Source: Actinoallomurus iriomotensis
Lineage (GTDB): Bacteria > Actinomycetota > Actinomycetes > Streptosporangiales > Streptosporangiaceae
DNA: 64,000 nt
Assembly: GCF_030269445.1 (NCBI RefSeq)
Contig: NZ_BSTJ01000020.1
Location: 1-64,000, forward strand
Direction: 5' to 3'
Positions 50,084-58,956 of the stretch are shown piece by piece. Position 1 is the first letter of the stretch. Every line of letters starts with the position of its first letter. The notes below the pieces were generated by a model that made no database searches, was not told the DNA's origin, and saw nothing but the letters and a program-made list of their open reading frames with translations. The position numbers were made by a program, and so were the translations under genes.

Positions 50084-50234
50084 CCAACCTCCCTGTGCCG
50101 TCGCATGCGCCCAGCGGCAGCATCTGCCACGTGCGACGCGACGGCGCTGCAGGAGACGCGCCGTTTTGCGAAACGGGCGCGGAATCCTGGCTCGTTGTTG
50201 GCCTGCGCCGACCCGGTCCGGGAAGAGACGTACA

Positions 50235-50906
50235 GTGTCGGCTGTGGCCGTACCGACCAAGTCCGAGCAGACCCGGGATCTGATCGCCAAGACCGCTCTG
50301 CGGCTTTTCCGCGAACGCGGTTACGAGGCCACGACCATGCGGGCCATCGCCACCGAGGCGGGCGTTTCGGTGGGAAACGCGTATTACTACTTCGCCTCGA
50401 AGGAAGAGCTGATCCAGCTCTACTACGAGCACTCCCAGGACGACCACACCGAGGCGTGCCGTGAGGTGCTGGCCGCGGAGCGGGAGTTCCGCGCCCGGCT
50501 GCTCGGCGTGCTGCGCGCCCGCATCGACACGCTCCAGCCGTACAAGGAGTTCGCCGGCAAGTTCTTCAAGCACGCGGCTGAGCCGTCGAGCCCGCTGAGC
50601 CCGTTCAGCACCGAGTCCGGCCCGGTCCGGGAGGCGTCCATCGCGATCTACCGCGACGTCGTGGCGGGCTCGACGCTGAAGACGGACGCCGAGATCCGGG
50701 CCGAGCTGCCCGAACTGCTGTGGCTGTACTCCATGGGCGTGGTCCTCTACTGGGTCTACGACAGCAGCCCGGACGCGGAGAAGACCTACCGCCTGGTCGA
50801 ACGCACCGTGCCGCTGATCGACAAACTGGTCGGCATGGCTCGTCTGCCCGGCATGCGCGGCGTCGTACGCGAGGCCCTGTCCACCTACCGCGACCTGCGC
50901 AGGTGA
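50235..50906 (+). CDS. TetR-family regulator
   Basis: A ~223-residue repressor with HTH TTMRAIATEAGVSVGNAYYYF (~34-54), the AYYYF recognition helix being typical of a group of actinobacterial TetR proteins. GTG starts at 50235 and 50244 are both possible; GGAAGAGA six bases before the first favours it. It faces the M15 peptidase gene. No clear dyad was found in the gap, so its operator is not known. The frame opens further upstream (from 49791) but that part overlaps the M15 gene. Confidence 0.9.
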   Translation: MSAVAVPTKSEQTRDLIAKTALRLFRERGYEATTMRAIATEAGVSVGNAYYYFASKEELIQLYYEHSQDDHTEACREVLAAEREFRARLLGVLRARIDTLQPYKEFAGKFFKHAAEPSSPLSPFSTESGPVREASIAIYRDVVAGSTLKTDAEIRAELPELLWLYSMGVVLYWVYDSSPDAEKTYRLVERTVPLIDKLVGMARLPGMRGVVREALSTYRDLRR

Positions 50907-50984
50907 ACATCGAGACGCTCCTCCCGGCGAGTGACGCGGAAAACCGGGTGCGGCGGGCCGTACGGTGCTGCCACGCTGACCCGG

Positions 50985-51722
50985 ATGGACCGACAGACGA
51001 TCTCCGCGCTCGCCCACGCCGACCATCCCATCGCCGGTCCGCTGGCTCCCGCGTCCGTACGGGAGCTGATCGCCAAGGCGGTCCGGCGCGGCGACGAGCG
51101 GTTCCTCGACCTCGGCTGCGGCGGCGGTGCGTGGCTCCTCAGCGCCCTCGCCGACCATCCCCGCGTGCGGGCCGACGGCGTCGACCTGTCCGCTCCGGCC
51201 CTCGCGCGGGCCGAGGAGGGCGCCGGGGCGCTCGGCGTACGGGACCGGCTGGCGCTCCACCGGTCCGACGCTGCGGCGTACGAGCCGGCCGAGCCGTTCG
51301 ACGTCGTGCTCTGCGTGGGGGCGACTCACGCGTTCGGCGGCCTGCTCCCCACGCTCGCGGCGGCGCGGCGGCACCTGGCGCCCGGCGGCCGGGTCATCGT
51401 CGGCGACGGCTTCTGGGAGCACCCGCCGAGTCCCGCCGCGGTCGAGATCTTCGGTGCGATGGAGGACCTTCCGGCCACCGTGGACAAGGTGACCGGCGAC
51501 GGCTGGATCCCCGTGTACGGGCACATCAGCACACGTCAGGAGCTGGACGAGTACGAGTGGTCCTGGAGCGGCTCCCTCGCCTCCTGGGCCCTCGACCACC
51601 CGGACGACCCCGACGCCGCCGAGGCGCTCGCGGTGGCGACCGAGCATCGGGACGGATGGCTGCGCGCCTACCGTGACGCCTTCGGCTTCGTCTGCCTCGT
51701 CCTGCGCTCGTCCGCTCACTGA
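50985..51722 (+). CDS. Class I SAM-dependent methyltransferase
   Basis: A 245-residue methyltransferase. SAM-binding motif I is FLDLGCGGGAWLL (~43-55 from Met50985), motif II region GVDLSAPALARAEEG, and motif III VVLCVGATHAFGG. The substrate is unknown. The start is uncertain: the frame is open to 50931, but Met at 50985 begins sequence similar to relatives. It overlaps the stop of the convergent aldo/keto reductase gene by about seven bases. Confidence 0.85.
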   Translation: MDRQTISALAHADHPIAGPLAPASVRELIAKAVRRGDERFLDLGCGGGAWLLSALADHPRVRADGVDLSAPALARAEEGAGALGVRDRLALHRSDAAAYEPAEPFDVVLCVGATHAFGGLLPTLAAARRHLAPGGRVIVGDGFWEHPPSPAAVEIFGAMEDLPATVDKVTGDGWIPVYGHISTRQELDEYEWSWSGSLASWALDHPDDPDAAEALAVATEHRDGWLRAYRDAFGFVCLVLRSSAH

Positions 51723-52588
51723 GCGGCGATCGCGTCCAGCTCGCGCAGTGCGTCGGCGGGGAGGTCGAGCTCGGCGGCACGCACGTTCTCGCGCAGGTGC
51801 ACCCGCGATGAGGTGCCGGGGATGAGGACGGTCGTCGCCGAGCGCTGGAGCAGCCACGCCAGGGCGACCTGCTGGGCGGAGGCGCCGAGCCGCGCGGCGA
51901 CCTTGTTCAACGCGTCGGACTGCAGCGGCGTGAACCCGCCGAGCGGGAAGAACGCCGCGTACGCGATGTTCTCCCGCGCGGTGCGCTCGACCATCGCGTC
52001 GTCGTCGCGCTTGACGATGTTGTAGAAGTTCTGGATCGCCACCACCGGCGCGATGCCCTGCGCCTCGGTGAGGTGGGCCTCGGAGGCGCCGCTGAGCGCG
52101 AGGTGGCGGATCAGGCCCTGGGACCGCAGTTCGGCGAGCGCGCCGAACGGCTCGGCGAGCGACTTGTCGATGAAGCCATCGTTCGGGGTCAACGTCTCCA
52201 GCCGCAGGTAGACGATGTCGAGGACGTCGAGTCGCAGGTGGTCGAGGTTCTCGTGCACCTGGGTGACGAGGTCAGCCGGGTCCGATGAGTGGATCCAGGA
52301 GCCGTCGTTCCCGCGCCGCGCCCCGACCTTCGTCGCGATGTGCAGGCCCTCCGGGTACGGGTGCAGCGCCTCGCGGATCAGCTCGTTGGTGACGGCGGGC
52401 CCGTAGAAGTCGGAGGTGTCGATGTGCGTGACGCCGAGGTCGACGGCCTCCCGCAGCACCGCGATGGCCTCGTCGCGGTCGCGCGGCGGCCCGAACACCC
52501 CGGGCCCGGCGAGCTGCATGGCGCCGTACCCCATGCGGGAGATGGTGAGGTCGTCGGACAGGGTGAGCGTTCCTGCCAGCGTGGTCAT
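51716..52588 (-). CDS. Aldo/keto reductase
   Basis: A 290-residue NADPH-dependent reductase with the TIM-barrel motifs: Asp in DTSDFYGP (~residue 50), Lys in HIATKVGARRG (~77), and the segment VHENLDHLRLDVLDIVYLRL. The ending ERSATTVLIPGTSS includes the Ser-rich cofactor loop. ATG 52588 is chosen because the GTG nine bases earlier abuts the ribosome site. It is divergent from a TetR gene and two CTAACCGGTTAG palindromes lie between, so that TetR protein likely controls it. Confidence 0.92.
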   Translation of the reverse strand: MTTLAGTLTLSDDLTISRMGYGAMQLAGPGVFGPPRDRDEAIAVLREAVDLGVTHIDTSDFYGPAVTNELIREALHPYPEGLHIATKVGARRGNDGSWIHSSDPADLVTQVHENLDHLRLDVLDIVYLRLETLTPNDGFIDKSLAEPFGALAELRSQGLIRHLALSGASEAHLTEAQGIAPVVAIQNFYNIVKRDDDAMVERTARENIAYAAFFPLGGFTPLQSDALNKVAARLGASAQQVALAWLLQRSATTVLIPGTSSRVHLRENVRAAELDLPADALRELDAIAAQ

Positions 52589-52622
52589 TGAGGTCACTCT
52601 TCCTTCGTGAGGAGGCTTTTGA

Positions 52623-52663
52623 CTAACCGGTTAGCTAAATCATGGCCCTGCCTAACCGGTTAG
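52623..52663. promoter_or_regulatory. Two perfect 12-bp operators CTAACCGGTTAG
   Basis: Perfect palindromes at 52623-52634 and 52652-52663, 29 bp apart, between the aldo/keto reductase and the TetR gene. With the flanking GA/TC the pair is itself an inverted arrangement. The sites cover the likely promoters of both genes. Confidence 0.9.
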
Positions 52664-52683
52664 TCAATTGGTAGCCTGGCGAG

Positions 52684-53262
52684 GTGACCGCGACCGAGAC
52701 CAAGCAACGCATCCTCGACGCGGCGTTCGCGGAGTTCGCCGAGTACGGCGTGGCGGGCGCGCGAGTCGACCGGATCGCCAAGAACGCCCGGTGCAACAAG
52801 AACCTGATCTACGTCTACTTCGACAACAAGGAGACGCTGTTCGCCACGGTGCTGCAGCGGCACCTGTCCGACGCCTACGCCGGGGCCCCCTTCGACCCCG
52901 ACGACCTGCCCGGACTGGCCGGCCGGGTGTTCGACCTCGCCCGGTCCAACCCCGGCGTCTACCGGCTGCTGGCCTGGGCGACGCTGGAACGCACCGCGGC
53001 CCTGCCGTCGACGCGTGAGCAGGAGCACGACCGCAAGCTCGACCTGCTGCGCGAGCGGCAGAAGTCAGGCTCCGTACGCGACGACATCCCGCCGACGCTG
53101 CTCCTGATGGCCGTCCTCGCGCTCGCCACCGCGTGGTCCCCGGACTTCCCCTTCGGCCGGACCGCGAACCCCTCCGCCGACCTGACCGACGACGAGGTCC
53201 GCGACGCGGTCGTACGGATGGTCGCCGCCATCACCGGGCAGGAGGAGCGGCCCGGCGCTTAG
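52684..53262 (+). CDS. TetR-family regulator
   Basis: A 192-residue repressor starting at GTG 52684, 20 bp after the second CTAACCGGTTAG palindrome. HTH: GARVDRIAKNARCNKNLIYVYF (~24-45), with a CNKNLIYVYF recognition helix. The C-terminal domain shows PSTREQEHDRKLDLLRERQKSG near 100-120. It very probably represses itself and the divergent aldo/keto reductase, perhaps responding to an aldehyde. Confidence 0.92.
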   Translation: MTATETKQRILDAAFAEFAEYGVAGARVDRIAKNARCNKNLIYVYFDNKETLFATVLQRHLSDAYAGAPFDPDDLPGLAGRVFDLARSNPGVYRLLAWATLERTAALPSTREQEHDRKLDLLRERQKSGSVRDDIPPTLLLMAVLALATAWSPDFPFGRTANPSADLTDDEVRDAVVRMVAAITGQEERPGA

Positions 53263-53284
53263 GCCGTGCTCCGCGAGATGCCGG

Positions 53285-54190
53285 TCATTTCGAGTCGATC
53301 CGTCCCAGTGGGTCGCTGGTCGCGGCCAGGGTCGCGCGGGTGGCAGGCCACGCGCCGTCGTCGAGGCCCAGCGCGGTACGCAGATACGCCAGGGTGGCCC
53401 GCTGAATGACCGCGACGCGCTCAGGGCTCTCGTCGGTGGTCCGCGTGTCGTTGTACCCCTGGATGCCGCCGAGCCCGTGTTCCGCACCGAAAAGGGTCAG
53501 CAGATCGGTGGCGCCCGGGCCGAGGCGGTAGCCGTCGGTGAACCAGTCCGGGCCGCGAACCGTCAGCGGGGAGTCGTCGTGGTCGCCGGCGACGATCAGG
53601 CTGGGCGTCTTCATCCCGGCGAAATCAGGGCTCATGAACGAGAAGTGTTCGGCGGCGAACGGGGTCAGGTCGGCGCCGCCGGTTCCGGGCAGACAGAGCA
53701 GCACCGCCGCCCCGACCCGCGGGTCGGCCATGCTCTCACCGGGTCTGCCGTCGGCGTCGATGACCCGCGCGCCCGCGAGCGTGCTCGCGGTCTGTGCGCC
53801 CCATGAGTGTCCGGCGACCGCGATGCGGTCGTGGTCGATGCGTCCGGCGAGTCCGGGCACGTCGGCTTCGACGGCGTCGAGCTGGTCGAGGACGCAGGTC
53901 AGGTCGTCGGTCCGGATGCGCCAGATGAGCGGGGTGCGCGGGTCGTCGGGGGCGAGGCCGAGCGAGTCGAGGTGGGTGGGCTGGATGACGACGAACCCGC
54001 GGGCGGCCCAGAAGTCGACCAGCGGTGCGTAATCGTCCATGGACAAGGTCATGCCGTGCGAGAGGACAACGACCGGCAGGTCGTGACCGGTCGTCGGCGC
54101 TGAGACCCGTACCTGCAGGTCTTGGCCACGGTTGGGGGCCGCGAGCGTGATCGGTGCCACCGAGATGATCGGCGATGTCGTGTCGCTCAT
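53285..54190 (-). CDS. Alpha/beta hydrolase
   Basis: A 301-residue serine hydrolase: an oxyanion segment VVVLSHGMTLSMDDY (~40-54), nucleophile motif GHSWGAQTA (~127) and late catalytic elements GAEHGLGG (~235). The DRIAVAGHSWG context resembles PAF-acetylhydrolase/chlorophyllase-like proteins. No signal peptide, so it acts in the cytoplasm on an unknown ester. It is divergent from a TetR gene with three operators in the gap. Confidence 0.88.
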   Translation of the reverse strand: MSDTTSPIISVAPITLAAPNRGQDLQVRVSAPTTGHDLPVVVLSHGMTLSMDDYAPLVDFWAARGFVVIQPTHLDSLGLAPDDPRTPLIWRIRTDDLTCVLDQLDAVEADVPGLAGRIDHDRIAVAGHSWGAQTASTLAGARVIDADGRPGESMADPRVGAAVLLCLPGTGGADLTPFAAEHFSFMSPDFAGMKTPSLIVAGDHDDSPLTVRGPDWFTDGYRLGPGATDLLTLFGAEHGLGGIQGYNDTRTTDESPERVAVIQRATLAYLRTALGLDDGAWPATRATLAATSDPLGRIDSK

Positions 54191-54257
54191 GAGATGAATA
54201 CCTTCTTAAGCCGGGGCGTGATGGCCTGTAGTGCATCGATCTGGCACCATGGACATC

Positions 54258-54314
54258 CGGAACGTTGCTCCGTTCCGGATCAATGCTCCGCCTCATATAC
54301 GGAACATCGCTCCG
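54258..54314. promoter_or_regulatory. Three TetR operators CGGAWC-N3-GCTCCG
   Basis: Near-palindromic 15-mers at 54258-54272, 54276-54290 and 54300-54314 share CGGA-A/T-C-N3-GCTCCG; spacings are 18 and 24 bp. In addition ATCCGGAAC (54255-54263) and GTTCCGGAT (54272-54280) form an inverted pair with an 8-bp spacer. They lie in the gap between the hydrolase and the TetR gene. Confidence 0.8.
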
Positions 54315-54342
54315 ATTGGCAAGTGAGAAGGAGGCACCTCGA

Positions 54343-54954
54343 ATGACGCCGGCCGACAAGCCGCCGCCCGTCGACGTCGGCCGGCGTAAGCGGTTCGACG
54401 CCCGCCGCAACCAGCAGACGCTCCTGGACGCCGCCGCCGCGGTGTTCGTCCGTGCGGGCGTCGACGCTCCCGTGCGAGAGATCGCCGCCGAAGCGGGCGT
54501 CGGCATGGGCACCATCTACCGGCACTTCCCCACCCGGGCCGACCTGGTGGTCGCGGTCTTCCGGCACCAGCTCGACGCGCTCGCCGACGCTACGACCACC
54601 ACCCCCGCCGCCGACGAAACGCCCTACGAGGCGTTGCGGTCATGGGTCGCGCGGTTCGCCGATTTCCTGGTCACCAAGCACGGCCTGGCCGAGGCGCTGC
54701 ACTCGGATCAGGCCGGGTTCGAGAGGCTGCACGCCGAGTTCGTCGACCGCCTGCTGCCCGTACTCGACCAGCTGCTGAAGGCATCCGCCGCCGCCGGCCG
54801 CACACGCGCGGACATACGGGCCTACGACCTCATGCTCGCCGTCGGCAACCTGTGCATCGGAGCCGAGACCTTCCCCGACTACCAGGCCCGCCGCATGATC
54901 GACTTGCTCCTCGCGGGCCTGGCACAGGACACCCCACCGCCGTCAGGGCAGTGA
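54343..54954 (+). CDS. TetR-family regulator (SbtR-like C-terminus)
   Basis: A 203-residue repressor whose ATG at 54343 has AAGGAGG upstream; the frame opening at 54265 reads through the operators. The HTH is VREIAAEAGVGMGTIYRHF (~43-61) and the C-terminal part has FETTxD-like ADFLVTKHGLAEAL (~105), as in SbtR-type repressors. It is divergent from the alpha/beta hydrolase and is the natural owner of the three CGGAWC operators. Confidence 0.92.
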   Translation: MTPADKPPPVDVGRRKRFDARRNQQTLLDAAAAVFVRAGVDAPVREIAAEAGVGMGTIYRHFPTRADLVVAVFRHQLDALADATTTTPAADETPYEALRSWVARFADFLVTKHGLAEALHSDQAGFERLHAEFVDRLLPVLDQLLKASAAAGRTRADIRAYDLMLAVGNLCIGAETFPDYQARRMIDLLLAGLAQDTPPPSGQ

Positions 54955-54999
54955 CGCTGGACGGCGGAACGGACACGGTCCGGCCCGCCTGGCGCGCAC

Positions 55000-56757
55000 C
55001 TACACGAGGTCCAGGTGCTTGCGGGCGAAGTCGATCGTCGCGGCCATCTGCCGGATCCGCTCCTCGATCACGAGTGAGCCGTGACCCGCGTCGTACCGGT
55101 AGACCTCGTGCTCCTTGCCCAGCTCCCGCAGGCGCGCCAGATAGTTGTCGATCTGCCGGATCGGGCAGCGCGGGTCGTTCTCCCCTGCCATGACCAGCAC
55201 CGGCGTGGTGACCCGGTCGGCGTACGTGATCGGCGACGAGGCGGCGTACCGGTCCGGCACCTCGGCCGGCGACCCGCCGAACAGCGACCGGTCGAACGCC
55301 TGCAGCGCCTCCATCTCGTCCTCGTACGCCGCGACGTAGTCCGCCACCGGCACGATGCCGATCGCGACCGACCAGTCGTCCGGCTGCACGCCGATGCCCA
55401 GCAGCGTGATGAAGCCGCCCCAGGAGGCGCCGGTCAGCACCAGCCGTGACGGGTCGGCGAGGTGCGTGGCGACCGCCCAGTCGCGTACCGCCTTGATGTC
55501 CTCCAGCTCCACCAGCCCCGGCCGGCCCTCGATCGCGTCACGCCACTCGCTGCCGTACCCGCTGGACCCGCGGTAGTTCACCCGGACGACGGCGAAGCCA
55601 TGGTCCACCCACGCCGCGGCGTCCGGGGAGAAGGAGTCGTCGTCGTAGGCCGCCGGGCCGCCGTGGACGTCGAACACGGTCGGGAACGGGCCCGGGCCCG
55701 CGGGCTTGGAGATCAGGGCGTGGACGTCGCCGCCCGGGCCGGTCACCCAGGCGTCCTCGACTGCCACCGACGGCGGCGCGGGCTCGCCGGGCGGGGTCAG
55801 CACGACCGCGCCGGACGTCGAGCGGACCACCGGCGGGGACGCCGAGGAGGACCAGGAGAACTCCACCGTGCCGTCCGGGCGGGCCGTGGCCGAGCCGATG
55901 ACGCCGCGCGGCGTGTCGATCTGCCGCAGCGTCCCGGTGGACAGGTCGTAGCGGTACAGCTCGTCGCGCGCGTGGTGGGAGCGGGAGACCAGCAGTGCCG
56001 ACGCGTCCGGGTACCAGTCGGCGCCGACCTCGCCGGACAGGTCGAGCGCGATCTCCTCGACCGTGCCGTTCACCGGGTCCCAGATCAGCGGTTCGGACCG
56101 GCCGCGGCGCTCGTGCTCGACGAGCAGCCGCTGGTCGCCGACCACGGGGGAGAACGCGACCGCGCCCAGGCCCTTGCCCGGCCCGTCCCACAGGTCGGCC
56201 ACGGTGGAGCCGTCCGGCCGTACGACCCGCAGGGCCATGTGGCGGCTGTCGCCGTGCTCGCTGTGATTGATCGCGATGAGCGACTCGTCCTCGGACAGGT
56301 CGATGATGTACGCGTCCTCGTCGTGGGCGTACAGAACGCGCGGTTCCTCGCCCGGGGCGCACCAGTGGACGGTCGAGCCGCTCTCGGTGCTCCGGCCGAT
56401 CACGACCAGCCCGCTGGAACCGACCGCCAGCCCGGCCGGGTACGACGGCTCCAGTTTCGGAGCGGCGTCCTCGCCGCCGCCGAACGGCTCACGCCGCCAC
56501 ACCCCGAACTCATCGCCGTCGGTGTCGGCGAACCACCAGATCCAGTCGCCGGTCGGGTCGACGCCGCCCATCCAGGTGCCGTTCGGCCGGTCGGTCACCT
56601 GGCGGCGGACGTCGGTCTCGCGGTCCCAGGCGTAGATCTCCCACGTGCCCGTGGCGTTGGAGCGGTAGACGCTGCGGTGCGGCGCGTCATGGGCCCAGCT
56701 CGGCAGGCTCACGCGTGCCGCGCGGAACCGTGCCTTCCAGCGTTCGTCATCGACCAT
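55000..56757 (-). CDS. Prolyl oligopeptidase family (S9) serine peptidase
   Basis: A 585-residue two-part peptidase: an N-terminal beta-propeller (to about residue 340, with repeated WDR-like strands) and a C-terminal alpha/beta-hydrolase. The catalytic domain starts near DVHGGPAAYDDDSF; the nucleophile is in GASWGG near 450, Asp in GENDPRCP and His in DAGHGS near the end. It hydrolyses small peptides in the cytoplasm; no signal sequence is seen. It lies 12 bp from the DacC-type gene downstream of it in orientation. Confidence 0.9.
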   Translation of the reverse strand: MVDDERWKARFRAARVSLPSWAHDAPHRSVYRSNATGTWEIYAWDRETDVRRQVTDRPNGTWMGGVDPTGDWIWWFADTDGDEFGVWRREPFGGGEDAAPKLEPSYPAGLAVGSSGLVVIGRSTESGSTVHWCAPGEEPRVLYAHDEDAYIIDLSEDESLIAINHSEHGDSRHMALRVVRPDGSTVADLWDGPGKGLGAVAFSPVVGDQRLLVEHERRGRSEPLIWDPVNGTVEEIALDLSGEVGADWYPDASALLVSRSHHARDELYRYDLSTGTLRQIDTPRGVIGSATARPDGTVEFSWSSSASPPVVRSTSGAVVLTPPGEPAPPSVAVEDAWVTGPGGDVHALISKPAGPGPFPTVFDVHGGPAAYDDDSFSPDAAAWVDHGFAVVRVNYRGSSGYGSEWRDAIEGRPGLVELEDIKAVRDWAVATHLADPSRLVLTGASWGGFITLLGIGVQPDDWSVAIGIVPVADYVAAYEDEMEALQAFDRSLFGGSPAEVPDRYAASSPITYADRVTTPVLVMAGENDPRCPIRQIDNYLARLRELGKEHEVYRYDAGHGSLVIEERIRQMAATIDFARKHLDLV

Positions 56758-56769
56758 GGACCAAGCATG

Positions 56770-57744
56770 TCAGTCCGTGGCCTGGCCCGGCGGCAGGGAC
56801 CTCAGCTGACGCATGGTCGTCTTGGCGCCGAAGCCCCAGTCGAGCATGGCCGCGGCGTCCTTGAACCGGCGGTTGGAGTCCGTGGAGGTGCTGTTCAGCA
56901 CGAGGCCGAGCAGCGTACGGCCGTTGCGCTGGGCGGCGAAGACCAGGGAGTACCCCGCCGCGTTGGTGTGCCCGGTCTTGATGCCGATCGCGCCGCTGTA
57001 GGAGCCGAGCAGCAGGTTGGTGTTGGCCCACTTGTACGCCGCGTGGCCGCTGGTCTTGCTGAGCGAGTACGACTGGCGGGTCACGATCGCCTTGAAGTTC
57101 GTGCTGGTCATGGCGTAGCGGGCCAGCAGGATCAGGTCGTGCGGGGTGGAGTAGCCCTCCTTGTGCGTCGACGTCGGCAGGCCGTCGGCGTTGAGGTAGT
57201 GCGTCGAGGTCATCTTCAGCGCGGCGGCCTCCTTGTTCATCTTCGCGACGAAGTTGGTCTGACCGGGGCCGTAGATGTCGGCCAGGGCGTACGCGGCGTC
57301 GCAGCCGGACGGCAGCAGCATGGCGTTCAGCAGCTGCCGCACGGTCACCTTGTCGCCGGCCTTGAGGCCCGCGCTGCTCGCGTCGTTGTTCTTGACGTGG
57401 TCGACGTAGGACTTCTTGATCGTGACGGTCTTGTCGAGGCCGCCCGCGCGGAGCGCGATGACCGCGGTCATCATCTTGGTGATGCTGCCGATCGGCCGCT
57501 TCGTGGTCGTCGCGACGCCCCACAGCTTCTTGGCCGTGTCCATGTCGTACAGGTAGGCGCCCTTCGCGGAGACGCCGGACGGGCCGGAGGCGGCCGTGGT
57601 GATCGCCGGGGTCACCGGGCCGGCGGGCGTCGTACGGGCCACGAGTCTGCTCTGTGCCGGGCTCGCGGCTTCGGCGGCGACCGGGACGACGCCCAGCAGT
57701 CCCGCGACGACTCCGGTGGCGATCAGGCGGGCGCTGAGACGCAT
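56770..57744 (-). CDS. D-alanyl-D-alanine carboxypeptidase (S11, DacC-type)
   Basis: A 324-residue exported penicillin-binding protein. Signal peptide residues 1-26 (GVVPVAAEA). SxxK is SITK (Ser87, Lys90), SxN is SGC near 145, and KTG is in GIKTGHT near 252. SGC in place of SGN is common in actinobacterial members. It trims the terminal D-Ala from peptidoglycan pentapeptides at the membrane surface. The neighbouring S9 gene is on the same strand but is probably independent. Confidence 0.93.
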   Translation of the reverse strand: MRLSARLIATGVVAGLLGVVPVAAEAASPAQSRLVARTTPAGPVTPAITTAASGPSGVSAKGAYLYDMDTAKKLWGVATTTKRPIGSITKMMTAVIALRAGGLDKTVTIKKSYVDHVKNNDASSAGLKAGDKVTVRQLLNAMLLPSGCDAAYALADIYGPGQTNFVAKMNKEAAALKMTSTHYLNADGLPTSTHKEGYSTPHDLILLARYAMTSTNFKAIVTRQSYSLSKTSGHAAYKWANTNLLLGSYSGAIGIKTGHTNAAGYSLVFAAQRNGRTLLGLVLNSTSTDSNRRFKDAAAMLDWGFGAKTTMRQLRSLPPGQATD

Positions 57745-57926
57745 GGGGGCTCCAGGGGGTGGGGGAATACCCGTGCATGCTGACAGCCCGGATGTTTCGT
57801 CGGCAACCAGGCGCGCGGGGACGGTCCGGACTCGCGACCTGGCTCCGGAGTCAGCGACTCCTGCCTTCGCGGGTGGCCGTACCGGGTTCTGGACCGGCGC
57901 GGGGCCGGGTGGCTTACCTTTGAGGG

Positions 57927-58151
57927 GTGGCGTCGCAGTCCTCGACCGAGTCAGTTCCCCGGCCTGCCGATGACGGCGCCGACGAGGTCACACACGGCTA
58001 CCCTCCGCCCGCCCGGCCGGTGGGTTCGACCGTCGTGGCCTACTGCGGCGCCGTCATGACCGTGCGCGGCGAGTCCTCGGCCTCCCCGCCACCGGACACC
58101 TGTGCGGAGTGCGCGGCCATCTGGAAGCGCCGGCGACGCCGGTCGCGCTGA
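57927..58151 (+). CDS. Small conserved cysteine-containing protein
   Basis: A 74-residue protein with the pattern VVAYCGAVMTVRG and DTCAECAAIW, giving one lone Cys and a CxxC pair, ending in RRRRRSR. The Cys arrangement suggests a small zinc-binding protein; similar ones are known in actinomycetes as hypothetical. The GTG at 57927 follows GAGGG. Evidence for translation is moderate. Confidence 0.6.
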   Translation: MASQSSTESVPRPADDGADEVTHGYPPPARPVGSTVVAYCGAVMTVRGESSASPPPDTCAECAAIWKRRRRRSR

Positions 58152-58157
58152 CCTACG

Positions 58158-58922
58158 TCAGCGTGGCGCGGCGGCGGCCAGCCAGCCGGACAGCAGGTCC
58201 TCGTCGCCGAAGACGGTGCAGCGCTTCGGCTCGTACCGCCCGTACGACAGGAGCAGCAGGTCGCTCGTCGTCCCGCGTGCGGCGACCGCGCCCTTGCCGT
58301 GACCGCGTTCCCACCGCGTGCCGTCGGGGCCGAGCGTGATCATCCATTCCCCGTCGCCGTCGGTGGCGTGCAGGTGCAGCGTCTCCCCGAACCGGCCGAA
58401 CTCCGCGATCCGGCGGGCGATCCGCGGATGGTGGGTGTAGGTGGTGAGGAACTCCTCGACGCCGTCCGCGGCGAGCTCGCGGTCGATGACGGGTTCGCGG
58501 CCGAGGGCGAGCTCGGCGTCCGCGCGGTGGACGACGGTCTCGTGCAGCACCCGGCGCGACCAGAAGCGCACGTGCTGGTCGGGCCCGAACGCCCAGGCCG
58601 GCGTATCGCCCGGCGTCGCACGCAGCGTCGTCACCAGCGGCGGTACGCCGTCCGCGAGCCAGCGCGGATAGTCGTTCACGTCGTCGGGCAGGCCCAGGTC
58701 GAGGTCGCCTTCCGCGACGCGTTCCTCCGGCAGCGTGCGCACGATGTGGGTGATCCAGCGCTGCACCGTGCCGTAGTGCCGGATGAGGTCGGCGACGGTC
58801 CAGCCGGGACAGGTGGGCACCGGCGTCGCGGGGTCGGCCTGGCCGACGACCTCGACGAACTTCGCGATCTCGGTTTCGGCGGCGGAGATGTAACGTTCGT
58901 GAGCGTTCACTCGGCGGAGCAT
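58158..58922 (-). CDS. Mycothiol-dependent maleylpyruvate isomerase family protein
   Basis: A ~254-residue member of the mycothiol maleylpyruvate isomerase (MDMPI) group. The N-terminal DinB-like four-helix region includes VPTCPGWTVADLIRHYG and RRVLHETVVHRADAEL, the latter with the conserved His residues of the metal site. The start could be ATG 58922 or GTG 58910. It is divergent from a PIG-L deacetylase, and both suit mycothiol metabolism. The specific substrate is unknown. Confidence 0.85.
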   Translation of the reverse strand: MLRRVNAHERYISAAETEIAKFVEVVGQADPATPVPTCPGWTVADLIRHYGTVQRWITHIVRTLPEERVAEGDLDLGLPDDVNDYPRWLADGVPPLVTTLRATPGDTPAWAFGPDQHVRFWSRRVLHETVVHRADAELALGREPVIDRELAADGVEEFLTTYTHHPRIARRIAEFGRFGETLHLHATDGDGEWMITLGPDGTRWERGHGKGAVAARGTTSDLLLLSYGRYEPKRCTVFGDEDLLSGWLAAAAPR

Positions 58923-58956
58923 AGAACTGTCCGTGCGCCGGGGCATTCTGGAAGGC

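Noticed and set aside
49620-51857. Large minus-strand frame across the M15, TetR and methyltransferase genes
   Set aside because: Low-complexity reading of antisense DNA without motifs, overlapping three genes with strong motifs.
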